Assembly (NCBI GenBank): GCA_902551155.1
Contig: CACDBG010000009.1
Span: 1 to 46,688 of the forward strand
Length of the DNA stretch: 46,688 nucleotides
Direction of reading: 5' to 3'
DNA from: an uncultured Verrucomicrobiota bacterium
GTDB lineage: Bacteria; Verrucomicrobiota; Verrucomicrobiia; Limisphaerales; UBA1100
Notes under the pieces: model-generated
Databases searched by the model: none
The model's input: only the letters and a program-made list of their open reading frames with translations
What the model was told of the DNA's origin: nothing
Program-made: the position numbers and the translations under genes
Part shown: piece after piece, positions 9,017 to 17,840 of the stretch
How the letters are laid out: each line of letters starts with the position of its first letter
How positions within the stretch are numbered: position 1 is the first letter of the stretch

Positions 9017-10414
9017 ATGAATAAATCTCTCCTATCTCTTTTCCTTTCACTGTTTGTTTTTGTGGTTTGGGGAGAGGCAAAGCCACGACCAAATATTGTC
9101 TTCGTTCTATTTGATGATATCGGTTACGGACAGCCCCCTTCTTACCGTAAGGATTCGTCATTTAAGACTCCGAATTTGGACCGTTTAGCTCAGCAAGGGA
9201 TGCGCTTTACCGATGCGCATTCGGCGGCCGCTAGCTGTACACCCACTCGTTATGGGGTGTTAACTGGTCGTTATCCTTGTCGGATTGGTCAGTATGGTGT
9301 CTTAAAGACCTACTCACCGCCTATCATACCCAAAACTCGGCTTACAGTTGCCTCTTTTCTTAAAGGCAAGGGTTATGACACTGCTTGTATTGGAAAGTGG
9401 CATCTGGGAATGAATTGGGTGGATGGGAAGCCGGGTGAAGAAAATCAATTACCCATTGGAGCCCGAATGACTGATGGCCCCAATGACCTTGGTTTTGATT
9501 ATTTTTATGGCTTCACCCATGCACGCAATATTGGATCAATCATTGAGCAGGACAAGGTCGTTGCCAATGTGAGAGGCATTGAGAATCAGCCCCTCATGAT
9601 TAATAAAGCTCTTCAATACCTTGAAGAACGATCCAAGGAGGATAAGCCATTTTTTCTCTATTTTCCCGCCTGCCCTCCTCATAGTCCAATTGTTCCGGCT
9701 GCACATTTCGTAGGTAAGAGTGGAATTGAAGGTAAGAAAGGTAAATATGCTGACTGGGTATATCAGGGGGACTATATGCTGGGTCAAATCATGGATGCCC
9801 TGGAAAAGAATGGGCAAGCTGAGCATACACTACTGATCGCTACGGGCGATAATGGAGCGGCGAGACGCCCTTACCCTCCCTTAAGAGAGGCAAAGAGCAG
9901 TATTTATGAAGGCGGCCACCGGGAACCTTTTGTGGCACGTTGGCCGGGTAAGATAAAACCGGGAACGCTGAGCCATAGCATCATATGCTTGAATGATTTT
10001 TTTGCGACCTGTGCGGATATACTAAAGGCGGATTTACCTGCAAACGCAGCGGAGGATAGTGTTAGTTTTTTGCCTGATTTATTGAACAAACAGGATGCCC
10101 CAGTACGCCAAGCCATCATCAATCAGGCTTCAGAAGGACTAGCTATTCGGCAAGGGTTTTGGAAGTACATTGTTTTCCGAAACGGAACGCGCGAACTCTA
10201 TAACTTGAATGAGGATATTTCTGAAACCAAAGATGTTTCCAAAGCAAATCCGGCGGTGGTGAATCGGCTGGAGCAATTAATGCAAAGCTATTTTGAAAGG
10301 GGTCGCAGCACTCCTGGTCCCGTGCAAAAGAAAGAATTTGAGCTTCCCTTTGGGAAAAAATCAGAAAAGAAACGAAACAAAAAGAATAAGGATGGTTCAC
10401 CTAATATAAAATAA
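9017..10414 (+). CDS. Secreted arylsulfatase with CTPTR motif
   Basis: A 465-residue type I sulfatase with a signal peptide (residues 1-20). Metal pair DD is at 33-34; the formylglycine motif is CTPTR (74-78), fitting CxPxR with Thr in the usually Ser position. GKWHLGMN, YFPACPPHSP and ATGDNGAARRPY follow in the expected order, and the family resembles GALNS-like arylsulfatases. The last 25 residues are rich in lysine and asparagine and look like a disordered tail, a feature shared with the next sulfatase. It starts 2 nt after the previous stop and ends 4 nt before the next start, with no room for separate promoters. Substrate not predictable. Confidence 0.92.
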   Translation: MNKSLLSLFLSLFVFVVWGEAKPRPNIVFVLFDDIGYGQPPSYRKDSSFKTPNLDRLAQQGMRFTDAHSAAASCTPTRYGVLTGRYPCRIGQYGVLKTYSPPIIPKTRLTVASFLKGKGYDTACIGKWHLGMNWVDGKPGEENQLPIGARMTDGPNDLGFDYFYGFTHARNIGSIIEQDKVVANVRGIENQPLMINKALQYLEERSKEDKPFFLYFPACPPHSPIVPAAHFVGKSGIEGKKGKYADWVYQGDYMLGQIMDALEKNGQAEHTLLIATGDNGAARRPYPPLREAKSSIYEGGHREPFVARWPGKIKPGTLSHSIICLNDFFATCADILKADLPANAAEDSVSFLPDLLNKQDAPVRQAIINQASEGLAIRQGFWKYIVFRNGTRELYNLNEDISETKDVSKANPAVVNRLEQLMQSYFERGRSTPGPVQKKEFELPFGKKSEKKRNKKNKDGSPNIK

Positions 10415-10418
10415 ACCT

Positions 10419-11993
10419 ATGAAAACAATTTTAAGATTCATTCTAGCGCTGCTGATTTTAGAAGGGGCAATTGAAATCAGTCATGCAGCCGACAAGCGGC
10501 CCAATATTTTATTTATAATTTCTGATGATCAGTCTCCTTTTGACTTTAAATTTTATAATCCACGCAGTGTGCTTGATGCTCCGGTTCTGGAGGAGCTTGC
10601 CGCCAAAGGCATGGTGTTTGATGGCGCTTATCAGATGGGTTCCTGGGTAGGCGGTGTGTGCACCGCTTCACGGCACATGATCATGAGTGGGCGGACCGTT
10701 TGGCATATCCCTGATAAACTTGGCCGAATCATGAATCCACACGTGAATAATCCAAAGATGGTTCCGCCTGATTTGGTTAAATACACATTGCCTGCAGTCT
10801 TTAATCAGGCTGGCTATGACACCATGCGCACCTGCAAGAATGGCAATAGCTACGATGCAGCCAATAAGCTCTTCCAAGTGCGTCATGATGGAACGCGACG
10901 AGAGGGTACTGATGAAAGAGGTAGTGCGTGGCATGCCCAGCAGGTGTTGGATTATTTGAATGAGCGTCATTCAACCAAGGATACCGATCCTTTCTTTATT
11001 TATTTTGGGTTTTCACATCCGCATGATGTACGTGATGGGAAGCCTGACCTTTTAGCCAAATACGGTGCGGTTAATCATAATGATCCGGAAACCATTCCGC
11101 CGGCCAACCCCAAGCAGCCGCCTTTGCCTATTAATTATTTACCAATACACCCTTTTGATCACGGCCACACGACTGTGCGTGATGAAGTGTCGGTCAAAGG
11201 AGTGTGGAAGCGGCGCGATGAAAGGACGATCCGAAACGAGATTGGCAGGCAGTTTGCCTGTAGTGAAAACATCGATCGACAAATCGGCCGTGTGCTCAAG
11301 AAACTTGAGGCGATGGGAGAGCTCGATAATACCTATATTTTTTATACGGCAGACCACGGCATGGCTATTGGTCGGCATGGCTTGCAAGGTAAACAAAATC
11401 TTTATGAGCATACCTGGCGCATTCCCTTTATTGTGAAGGGGCCAGGGATTAAGGCCGGGTCACGGGCAATGGGGAATATTTTTTTGCTCGATGTGTTGAG
11501 TACAGTTTGTGACTTGGCCGGAATCAAGGTGCCGGCTACATCCGAAGGGGTCAGCTTTAAGCCTGTGCTTGAAGGGAAACAGAAGGTGGTACGCGATACT
11601 CTTTACGGCGTTTACTGTGGAGGAGGCCGGCCCGGTTCCCGTTGCGTTAGGAAAGGTGATTGGAAATTAACCAAGTACGAGGTGGAGAAGACCGGCGTCC
11701 AACACACACAACTCTTTAACCTGAAAGCCAACCCGCATGAATTTATGAAAGAACATCATGATCCGGCATTAGTGACTCTGACCGGGGTCAAGCCTGAGCC
11801 TGATCAGGTCAACCTCGCTTCTCACTCTAAATACGCAGCTAAGTTAGAGGAAATGGAAGCTATACTGTTAGAACAAATGCGACGCCATGATGACCCTTAC
11901 CGTTTTTGGAACCAACCCGATGATGGGTTACCCGTTCCGCTCTATCGGGAGAGAAATAAAAATAAACAGCCGAAGAAACCCAAGAGTAAATAG
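10419..11993 (+). CDS. Secreted sulfatase paralogue with CTASR motif
   Basis: A 524-residue type I sulfatase closely related to the one at 4460. Signal peptide residues 1-24, metal pair DD 36-37, then CTASR (81-85) at the formylglycine position. Here alanine replaces the proline of the usual CxPxR, while the paralogue keeps CSPSR. Other motifs, including YFGFSHPHD and TADHGMAIGRHGLQG, are preserved, so the enzyme probably folds and binds metal normally. Relative to its paralogue it has a longer basic C-terminal tail (about 20 residues rich in Lys and Asn). It follows the previous sulfatase by 4 nt. Active sulfatase is likely, provided the cell can mature CxAxR; no maturase is encoded in this window. 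Confidence 0.92.
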   Translation: MKTILRFILALLILEGAIEISHAADKRPNILFIISDDQSPFDFKFYNPRSVLDAPVLEELAAKGMVFDGAYQMGSWVGGVCTASRHMIMSGRTVWHIPDKLGRIMNPHVNNPKMVPPDLVKYTLPAVFNQAGYDTMRTCKNGNSYDAANKLFQVRHDGTRREGTDERGSAWHAQQVLDYLNERHSTKDTDPFFIYFGFSHPHDVRDGKPDLLAKYGAVNHNDPETIPPANPKQPPLPINYLPIHPFDHGHTTVRDEVSVKGVWKRRDERTIRNEIGRQFACSENIDRQIGRVLKKLEAMGELDNTYIFYTADHGMAIGRHGLQGKQNLYEHTWRIPFIVKGPGIKAGSRAMGNIFLLDVLSTVCDLAGIKVPATSEGVSFKPVLEGKQKVVRDTLYGVYCGGGRPGSRCVRKGDWKLTKYEVEKTGVQHTQLFNLKANPHEFMKEHHDPALVTLTGVKPEPDQVNLASHSKYAAKLEEMEAILLEQMRRHDDPYRFWNQPDDGLPVPLYRERNKNKQPKKPKSK

Positions 11994-12005
11994 TTATTGT
12001 GTTTT

Positions 12006-12080
12006 GGGAATCGAACCCATGTCACACCCATTATCAATGGATCCTTTGGTATTCCAAAGCCTTCTGAAAGATCAATTTCA
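12006..12080 (-). other. tRNA-like remnant (doubtful)
   Basis: In the 173-bp gap between a sulfatase and the BNR protein, the minus strand contains GGGTTCGATTCCC (complement of 12006-12018), which looks like a T arm. Upstream of it a 5-bp stem with a 7-nt loop TTGATAA would place anticodon GAT, and a short CTTT/AAAG stem sits where a D arm would be. The acceptor strands do not pair and no complete cloverleaf forms. It may be a decayed tRNA end or chance. The rest of 11994-12166 shows nothing I can name. Confidence 0.12.
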
Positions 12081-12166
12081 GTGTTCCTCGTCGGAATTGG
12101 AGAGAACGGTGGGATTGAGATGATACTCCTCTGAATCAAAGTTGTGGGCTAGGATTCTAATCAGCA

Positions 12167-13408
12167 ATGAAAGTACTGGTTCCAATTTTGATAGGTTTGT
12201 GGGTGGGATCCACTCCGGCGGCCGTACAGTCTCCCGCAGGCAAAGAGAAACAAGATAAGGTGTCAGCCCCCATGGTTAATAATGCCTGGGGAAACCTCTA
12301 TAAATTTCATCAGTCAAGGGCTCACTATCGCAGTGGGAAAACTTATCTGGCCTGGGTGGGGCTCGGCAACCACCCTTACGTTTCTGTTTATAGTCATAAA
12401 AAGAATGAATGGTCGTCTCATGAGCGGGTAGGGACGAACCTGATTTCACCAAAAGACTACCACGGCAATCCCTCTATATTGATTGATCGAGAAGGTTTTC
12501 TGCATGTGTTTTATGGGGGGCATAATAAAAAGATGCGCTACAGTAGATCTTCAAAACCGTTGAGTAATGATGATTGGCAGGACTATACGTCCCGCCTTCC
12601 TTATGCCGAGAGTACTTATCCTCAGCTTTTCGTGATGTCCGACGGTACCATTTACAGTTTTTACCGAAGAAAAACTCATAGAGGAAACTGGTCTTATGTA
12701 ACCAGTAAGGACAATGGTCGCACCTGGTCCAAAGAAGTGCATGTGCTCGATGGGCGTTCTCCTCCGGGAAATGGGTGGTACGCAGCTTTCACTAAGGATC
12801 CAAATCGTGACCATATCCATCTCATGTTCCTTTGGCACGCGTCAAAGGACAACCTGCCGCATAGTCGACGCAATCTATATTACATGAAAATGGATCACTC
12901 TACGGCAAAATGGATGAGCATGGAGAATGAAAAACTCAACACTCCTTTATCGTTTGAAAAAGCAAACGGAAAAGTGATGATCTTTGACTCAAAAAATAAA
13001 TACAGCTCCATACCGCAACATTGGCTCACCGCTGATGGGCGTCCTGTAGGACTTAATCGAATTAGCGAGGGCGACGGCGTAGCAATCCGCCACCTCCACG
13101 TATGGACAGGTGAGTCCTGGCGCACGCAAAAGGTGCCCATCGACGTTATATTGAAGCCGACAAAAAAAGAATGGGTGGGTTTTCGTTCCAGAGAGGGAAA
13201 GGTACAGAGATTCACCAGTAAGGATGAAGGCGCCCACTGGGCTCCGGGTGAAGTTATTTTGCAGACCGATAGTGAGCAAAATTTAAATGCCCTTTTTGCT
13301 GAAGCTCATCCCGATGCGGTTTTGTTGGTCGTTGACAAAGTGGATGAGCAGCGGGCTCCAGGTAAACAACGATTGTGGGTTTGGGGTGACTCAGGCTTTC
13401 TAGAGTAA
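12167..13408 (+). CDS. Secreted BNR_4-type beta-propeller, candidate polysaccharide lyase or glycosidase
   Basis: A 413-residue secreted protein (signal residues 1-19) made of a single propeller. DYHGNPSILIDREG (97-110) followed by HVFYGGHN (113-120), then YPQLF (151-155) and an Asp-box SKDNGRTW (180-187), match the BNR_4 pattern. Known BNR_4 proteins include ulvan lyases of families PL24/PL25, where a His in the HGNP segment and a later Tyr/Arg do the chemistry; candidate counterparts are visible here (His99, Tyr165, Arg167) but I cannot align them with certainty. It follows the sulfatase cluster and may cut the polymer whose sulfates those enzymes remove. Its signal sequence is almost the same as that of the esterase at 34967. 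Confidence 0.75.
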   Translation: MKVLVPILIGLWVGSTPAAVQSPAGKEKQDKVSAPMVNNAWGNLYKFHQSRAHYRSGKTYLAWVGLGNHPYVSVYSHKKNEWSSHERVGTNLISPKDYHGNPSILIDREGFLHVFYGGHNKKMRYSRSSKPLSNDDWQDYTSRLPYAESTYPQLFVMSDGTIYSFYRRKTHRGNWSYVTSKDNGRTWSKEVHVLDGRSPPGNGWYAAFTKDPNRDHIHLMFLWHASKDNLPHSRRNLYYMKMDHSTAKWMSMENEKLNTPLSFEKANGKVMIFDSKNKYSSIPQHWLTADGRPVGLNRISEGDGVAIRHLHVWTGESWRTQKVPIDVILKPTKKEWVGFRSREGKVQRFTSKDEGAHWAPGEVILQTDSEQNLNALFAEAHPDAVLLVVDKVDEQRAPGKQRLWVWGDSGFLE

Positions 13409-13482
13409 AAAAGCTGACCTCTTTTAGAGTGCGTTATTCCCCCTCTTAATCATTTCTGCCTTGTCTCGGAAACAACGAAGAA

Positions 13483-13536
13483 ATGAACAAATCTCTGGCA
13501 GTTGTTTTCACGTCTAATTGTCTGAATCATTTGTAA
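13483..13536 (+). other. Short ORF-like element, copy B of a two-copy repeat
   Basis: A 17-codon frame in the gap between the BNR protein and the terminator of the convergent operon. It is the partner of the element at 2943: 39 of the first 50 bases agree and the peptide pattern MNK-L-VVFT-N-LNH is kept, but the frame ends with a stop right after LNHL. The rest of 13409-13590 holds only this element and the terminator described next. Confidence 0.3.
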
Positions 13537-13544
13537 ACCTAGTC

Positions 13545-13581
13545 AAAAAAATCCCAGGAACCTACAAATTCCAATTGGGAT
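13545..13581 (-). terminator. Intrinsic terminator of the ten-gene minus-strand operon
   Basis: On the minus strand ATCCCA and GGAA pair with TTCC and TGGGAT around an 8-nt loop (ten pairs with a 3-nt bulge), followed at once by a run of seven T. It begins 10 nt after the stop of the last operon gene (stop at 13591), exactly where a Rho-independent terminator is expected. Confidence 0.7.
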
Positions 13582-13590
13582 AGTTTGGTG

Positions 13591-16491
13591 TTACTGGTCC
13601 TTTTTGAATCTGAAAAGGCTGGCTTTTGGAATCCAGGCTGCTGAAGTTTGGATTGATATATCGCCTTTATCACAAGAGCAACCCCCGCTGCTTTCAGGGG
13701 CCAGCATTAATCCTTGTGCAGGGATCATTCCCAACCAGCATCCTGTTCGGGAGCCCTGAAGTATTGTTGTTGTGCCGGTATCCAAATTCCACACTGTCTG
13801 GGAATGGTTCCGATAAAACATGCTGTGATTACTGGCAGCCATATTGCCGCACCCGCGTCTTGGCGGGACAGTAATATCCTTTTTACGGTCACCGCTGCGG
13901 AGATCGAAAGCGCGCCAATCTGAATATAAGGTCTGACCAACCACCAGGGGATGTTGTAGGTGGCCTCCGTGATGTTTGAATCTTTTACGGTCTTTGTCCG
14001 ATCCAGTTGCGCTCTCGCGCCATAGTTCCTGGATTTCAGGGTTCTCAGTGCCAAAGCGTAAGGCAGGTGAGCTGACATCATAAGCATAGATGTGGTAATG
14101 TTTGTTTTGATCGCTCCCTGAGACAATCAACGTTCCTTGAGAATGAATAAGATAAAGCATGTTCTCACATTTGGAGAAGTTTACGGGTTTCTCCCATAGC
14201 TTTTCTCCGCTTACGCTATTTAAGGCAACGAGGTATTGGGATGTTAGTTCTGCCGGGGCAACCCGGCTGCTAGATGATTGGCTTAATTTTGCATTCCGGC
14301 TCTCAACAAAATAGATGATCTCCTCGGCAATGGTTATGGTAGAGTTCATGACTGCACCGCCTTGATAGGACCATTGTTGCTTTCCGGTAACTGAATCGTG
14401 GCTCACCAGTGAATCAGAAACCATACGGGCTATATCACTAGCTTTCTTTGCAGCATCATACCATTCGCCTACATCGGCTCTGTATTCTGAGCCGGGCTTT
14501 ACTGTGGTGGTGAGCAATTGTTTATTGGTAGCTGATGCCCAGCCTACTTCCCGGTCTTTCGGTGTCTTTATTGAAAGTCTTCTCTTGCCGGTTTGAGCAT
14601 CGAGTGCAATGCATTCACTACCTATAGAAATAAAGAGCGTGTCATCCGTCGCCACCATGTTGGATCCATCACGAGGCATATTTGAGCGGCGCATTTCAGG
14701 CGAGAAAAATGTCCATAGAACGGTGCCATTATAAGCATCCAGTCCGAAAAGCACACGATCGCCCTGCACGAACATGCGCCCATTGGCAGCTAATGGAGCA
14801 GGGTTGCGACCTCCCCGGTCAGGCATCGGGCGTGGGCCGGGCTCGCCCCACCATAAGATTTCCATTTCCCCTCGGACAAGGTCATCACGGCTATTGGTTG
14901 TATTATCGGCTGATCCGTATTGATGTGTCCAATCTCCAGCGCCTTCCAGTTTGGGGCGTTTTACATATGCCCAAATTCCTTCATCGTTTTGGGAAACAGT
15001 GCATTGAACGCCAGTTTTCTTGAGCCAAGATTTGATTAGTTGGCCATTCAGTTTTCCGCTCATATGTCCTAGCATCAAAATCCCACCAGCAGGCCTTAGT
15101 AGTTGCATTAATTGCGAAGCATCTTCAACGGGTAAACTACCTTCACCAAGCATGCTGCCTGATGTAATTAGGTTGGCAAAATAAGGCCCATAAGGAAGAT
15201 CATTGAGATCTCGTTGGTGAACACTTACGCGGTTCCCATACAATCCGGCTTGGGCAAGTGCGTTTCGGGCAGCTTCTGCCTTGGTTTTATCGGGTTCCAC
15301 TACCACCACCTGTAATTCTGTTTGTTTAGCCAATTCATACGCCAGCCGCCCTTCAGCACTCCCGATCACTAACGCGTAACCCTGGTTTATACTGTCTTTC
15401 GAGAGGATACTTTTGGCAGCAGACGCTGCCATCTTCATCTTACTGTCATCTAAAAAGGGATTGGGTCTTTTGGGTTTTGGGGGAAGCCGATAATAAAAAG
15501 AAGTGTCAAATTTATACCATTCGCTGGCAAATGTTGCCCCAGCTTGATTGCGTGCAGTAAGGCGGTAAAGATGCTCACCCTCCGATTGAATTTGGCCAAT
15601 AAGAGCTAAGCCTTTTTTATCTGTTTTAGCCTTAAGATTTCTTGTTTTTGCTTCGCCAGTGCGTTTCCATTCAATTTCCACTGGCAATGGATCGTGTAAC
15701 TCCCACTCTATTTGAAGAGTACCCCTGTTTTTCCATCGCAATTGGGGGTAAGAACTAAAAGTTAATGGCTCAGGGGGTAATGGGAGCTCGTTTTTGCGGG
15801 CTTTGAATCTTTTGGTGATGGCTTCTGCACTCAGAGCTTTCTCATAAATGGAAACCTCGTGGAGGCTGATAGTCCCCCGATGGTTTTCATTTTCATCCTT
15901 GTAGCTTCCCAGTTCAAAGGTTGCTTTCGGAGGATAAATAATATTTCCCGAATGCTGCTCCTCTGTGGCTTCGAGTTGGCCATTAACAAATACTTTTAGG
16001 CTTTTGCCATCATAGGTTCCTACGACATGATACCAGAAATTATCCTTAAAATCCGTGGTGCCCTTCAGATACGTCAAACGCTTGTGTCCCTCACTGGCTA
16101 AAGCAAAGGAGAACTTACGGTTCTCGTCGTAGCCAAGTAGCCAACCTCGTTCGTAATCTCCATTATCCTGAATAACCCCGGCAATACCTCCCCACTGCAT
16201 TGGATGTGTTGGGCTTACCCAAGCTTCCACGGTAATGGCTTTTTGGGGTACTTTAACCGTATTAAAATCATCAGTTACCCAGACTCGACGATCTGTACCT
16301 TTGAGTTGCAATCGGCTTAAGCCATTTTCTTTTATCAGTTGAACCGCACCGCTATAGTATGCTGGATTTCCAATTTTAGCTGGAACTTTTCCGTTCTTTG
16401 TTTGGTCAAAACGCCACTGATGTAGCAGTCCTTCCTCTGCCGCGGAAAGGTTGAGGCTGAATAAAAGTAAGATGGCCAATAGTTTCTTCAT
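13591..16491 (-). CDS. Secreted LamG / methyltransferase-fold / PQQ-like propeller protein
   Basis: A 966-residue exported protein (signal 1-17). Domains in order: LamG/concanavalin-like fold 25-220 (WRFD start, VVGTYDGKSLKVFVNG); a fibronectin-like segment 245-335; a Rossmann methyltransferase-like domain 360-515 with ALVIGSAEGRLAYELA (373-388) and VVVVEPD (395-401); and a PQQ-like propeller 520-935 with repeated ALDAQTGK and ALNSVSGEKLW blades. Four cysteines near the end (881, 918, 938, 940) match the other two large proteins here. The gene overlaps the preceding one by 4 nt and is the last of the operon, ahead of a terminator. An exported methyltransferase fold is odd because S-adenosylmethionine is cytoplasmic; the domain may bind another ligand or be structural. 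Confidence 0.88.
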   Translation of the reverse strand: MKKLLAILLLFSLNLSAAEEGLLHQWRFDQTKNGKVPAKIGNPAYYSGAVQLIKENGLSRLQLKGTDRRVWVTDDFNTVKVPQKAITVEAWVSPTHPMQWGGIAGVIQDNGDYERGWLLGYDENRKFSFALASEGHKRLTYLKGTTDFKDNFWYHVVGTYDGKSLKVFVNGQLEATEEQHSGNIIYPPKATFELGSYKDENENHRGTISLHEVSIYEKALSAEAITKRFKARKNELPLPPEPLTFSSYPQLRWKNRGTLQIEWELHDPLPVEIEWKRTGEAKTRNLKAKTDKKGLALIGQIQSEGEHLYRLTARNQAGATFASEWYKFDTSFYYRLPPKPKRPNPFLDDSKMKMAASAAKSILSKDSINQGYALVIGSAEGRLAYELAKQTELQVVVVEPDKTKAEAARNALAQAGLYGNRVSVHQRDLNDLPYGPYFANLITSGSMLGEGSLPVEDASQLMQLLRPAGGILMLGHMSGKLNGQLIKSWLKKTGVQCTVSQNDEGIWAYVKRPKLEGAGDWTHQYGSADNTTNSRDDLVRGEMEILWWGEPGPRPMPDRGGRNPAPLAANGRMFVQGDRVLFGLDAYNGTVLWTFFSPEMRRSNMPRDGSNMVATDDTLFISIGSECIALDAQTGKRRLSIKTPKDREVGWASATNKQLLTTTVKPGSEYRADVGEWYDAAKKASDIARMVSDSLVSHDSVTGKQQWSYQGGAVMNSTITIAEEIIYFVESRNAKLSQSSSSRVAPAELTSQYLVALNSVSGEKLWEKPVNFSKCENMLYLIHSQGTLIVSGSDQNKHYHIYAYDVSSPALRFGTENPEIQELWRESATGSDKDRKRFKHHGGHLQHPLVVGQTLYSDWRAFDLRSGDRKKDITVPPRRGCGNMAASNHSMFYRNHSQTVWNLDTGTTTILQGSRTGCWLGMIPAQGLMLAPESSGGCSCDKGDISIQTSAAWIPKASLFRFKKDQ

Positions 16492-17840
16492 TTTGATTTA
16501 AAACAGTGAATGGTTCCCTTATCTGTACTTACAAGGAGTCGGCCGTGTGCAACTGCAATACCTAAAGCACGTCCGTTAACAGGCGCGCTCCAAGCCTTAT
16601 TTCCATCGTTTGCTGAATAGGCGACTATCTCATTATTGCCTCCTGCAAATAGCATGTTTCCACTAAGAATCATTGCATAAGACTGATTACAAGGTGTTTT
16701 CCAAAGGACACAATTATCTATCCCTTTTTGGATTTCTCCTAATGCCTGTCCAGATAGAATGAGTTGTTGTTGTACTTTGGGGACCTCAGGTGATTTCTGC
16801 TTTCGTAATTGAGCCAGGGCCTTGGCAAGTTGCTCACGTTTTGCCGCTTGCACTTTGTAGTCGCGTTCCAGTTTGAGATAGCGCATCCGATCAAGGACAC
16901 TTAATTCACCGTTCGCGTGCAGGTAGGATTTACCATCGGCCACAATCATGTGATTGCCGGTAAAGGTTGCAAAGGAGTCACCATTTCCTTCATCAAACAC
17001 CCCAAGAACACGGCTGTTTTGACGTGGATTTGGCAATGGCTTTCCGTTCCACTCAATTAAGGTGAATGTGTCGCTTGATCCAGATAGATCTGCAACCAAT
17101 TTGCCATTGTTACGATTGTATACGATGGGGTTGCTCCGGCCAGTGGGTACGTATACGCGGTTTTCAGAAAGTAATAAATAGCCCTGGAAAGGCCACGAAT
17201 TCTGAATAGTTCGCCAACGATCTGTGCCGTTTTTGGGATCAAAGGCCACAATATGCACTCCTTCTTTGGGGAACATTCCTGCTCCAGCATAAGCAACGCC
17301 ATCTTTAACCAAAATGCCTGTTCGCAGTGGCCACGCCGAAATCATACGGTTATTGCCGACAATACGATACTCACGAGGAGACAGCATTTTTTTCCAAATT
17401 AATTTTCCGTCTGTGGAAAGGCAGTATGCGTAGCCATCATCTGAGCCGACGAAAAGACGCCCCTCATACAAGGTGGGAGCAAAACGGACAGGGCCTTCAG
17501 TAAAATAAGACCAACGTTTTTTTCCTGAATTGAAATCAAGACAATGGACTTGATCATCAGCAGAAGAGCCAAAATATACTGATTGTCCATCTGCAATTAC
17601 ATGAAACGCGTGGTCAAACAATTGACGATTCTTAAGGTTAAACTGTTTATTATATAGATCTGCCTTGGCTGGGCCGCGCCATGCCGGGCGAGGAGCATGA
17701 AGGGGTTGGTGAACCCACGATTGCTCCAGAGGGAGATTCAATTGCTCTAGGGAAACCCCACTGCGAGCATCATCTCCACGATAGGTTGGCCAATCAGCTG
17801 CATGGGTGCAAACAGCAGTAAATATTAGTAAAATCCTCAC
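16488..17840 (-). CDS. Secreted PQQ-like beta-propeller protein
   Basis: A 450-residue protein starting with a signal peptide (1-14) and then DWPTYRGDDARSG (15-27), the usual first blade of this family. Blades with FDPKNGTDRWR and FNSGKKRWSYF fill residues 30-300; a coiled-coil-like helical insert (about 310-365) precedes a last pair of blades (FAGGNNEIVAYS). The whole chain corresponds to the N-terminal 480 residues of the 1507-residue protein at 25185, including the coiled coil, so this gene and the next equal a split version of that protein. The start is GTG at 17840, overlapping the stop of the ATPase gene by one base (TAGTG). PQQ-like propellers often bind no PQQ; scaffold or binding role is inferred. 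Confidence 0.88.
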   Translation of the reverse strand: MRILLIFTAVCTHAADWPTYRGDDARSGVSLEQLNLPLEQSWVHQPLHAPRPAWRGPAKADLYNKQFNLKNRQLFDHAFHVIADGQSVYFGSSADDQVHCLDFNSGKKRWSYFTEGPVRFAPTLYEGRLFVGSDDGYAYCLSTDGKLIWKKMLSPREYRIVGNNRMISAWPLRTGILVKDGVAYAGAGMFPKEGVHIVAFDPKNGTDRWRTIQNSWPFQGYLLLSENRVYVPTGRSNPIVYNRNNGKLVADLSGSSDTFTLIEWNGKPLPNPRQNSRVLGVFDEGNGDSFATFTGNHMIVADGKSYLHANGELSVLDRMRYLKLERDYKVQAAKREQLAKALAQLRKQKSPEVPKVQQQLILSGQALGEIQKGIDNCVLWKTPCNQSYAMILSGNMLFAGGNNEIVAYSANDGNKAWSAPVNGRALGIAVAHGRLLVSTDKGTIHCFKSK

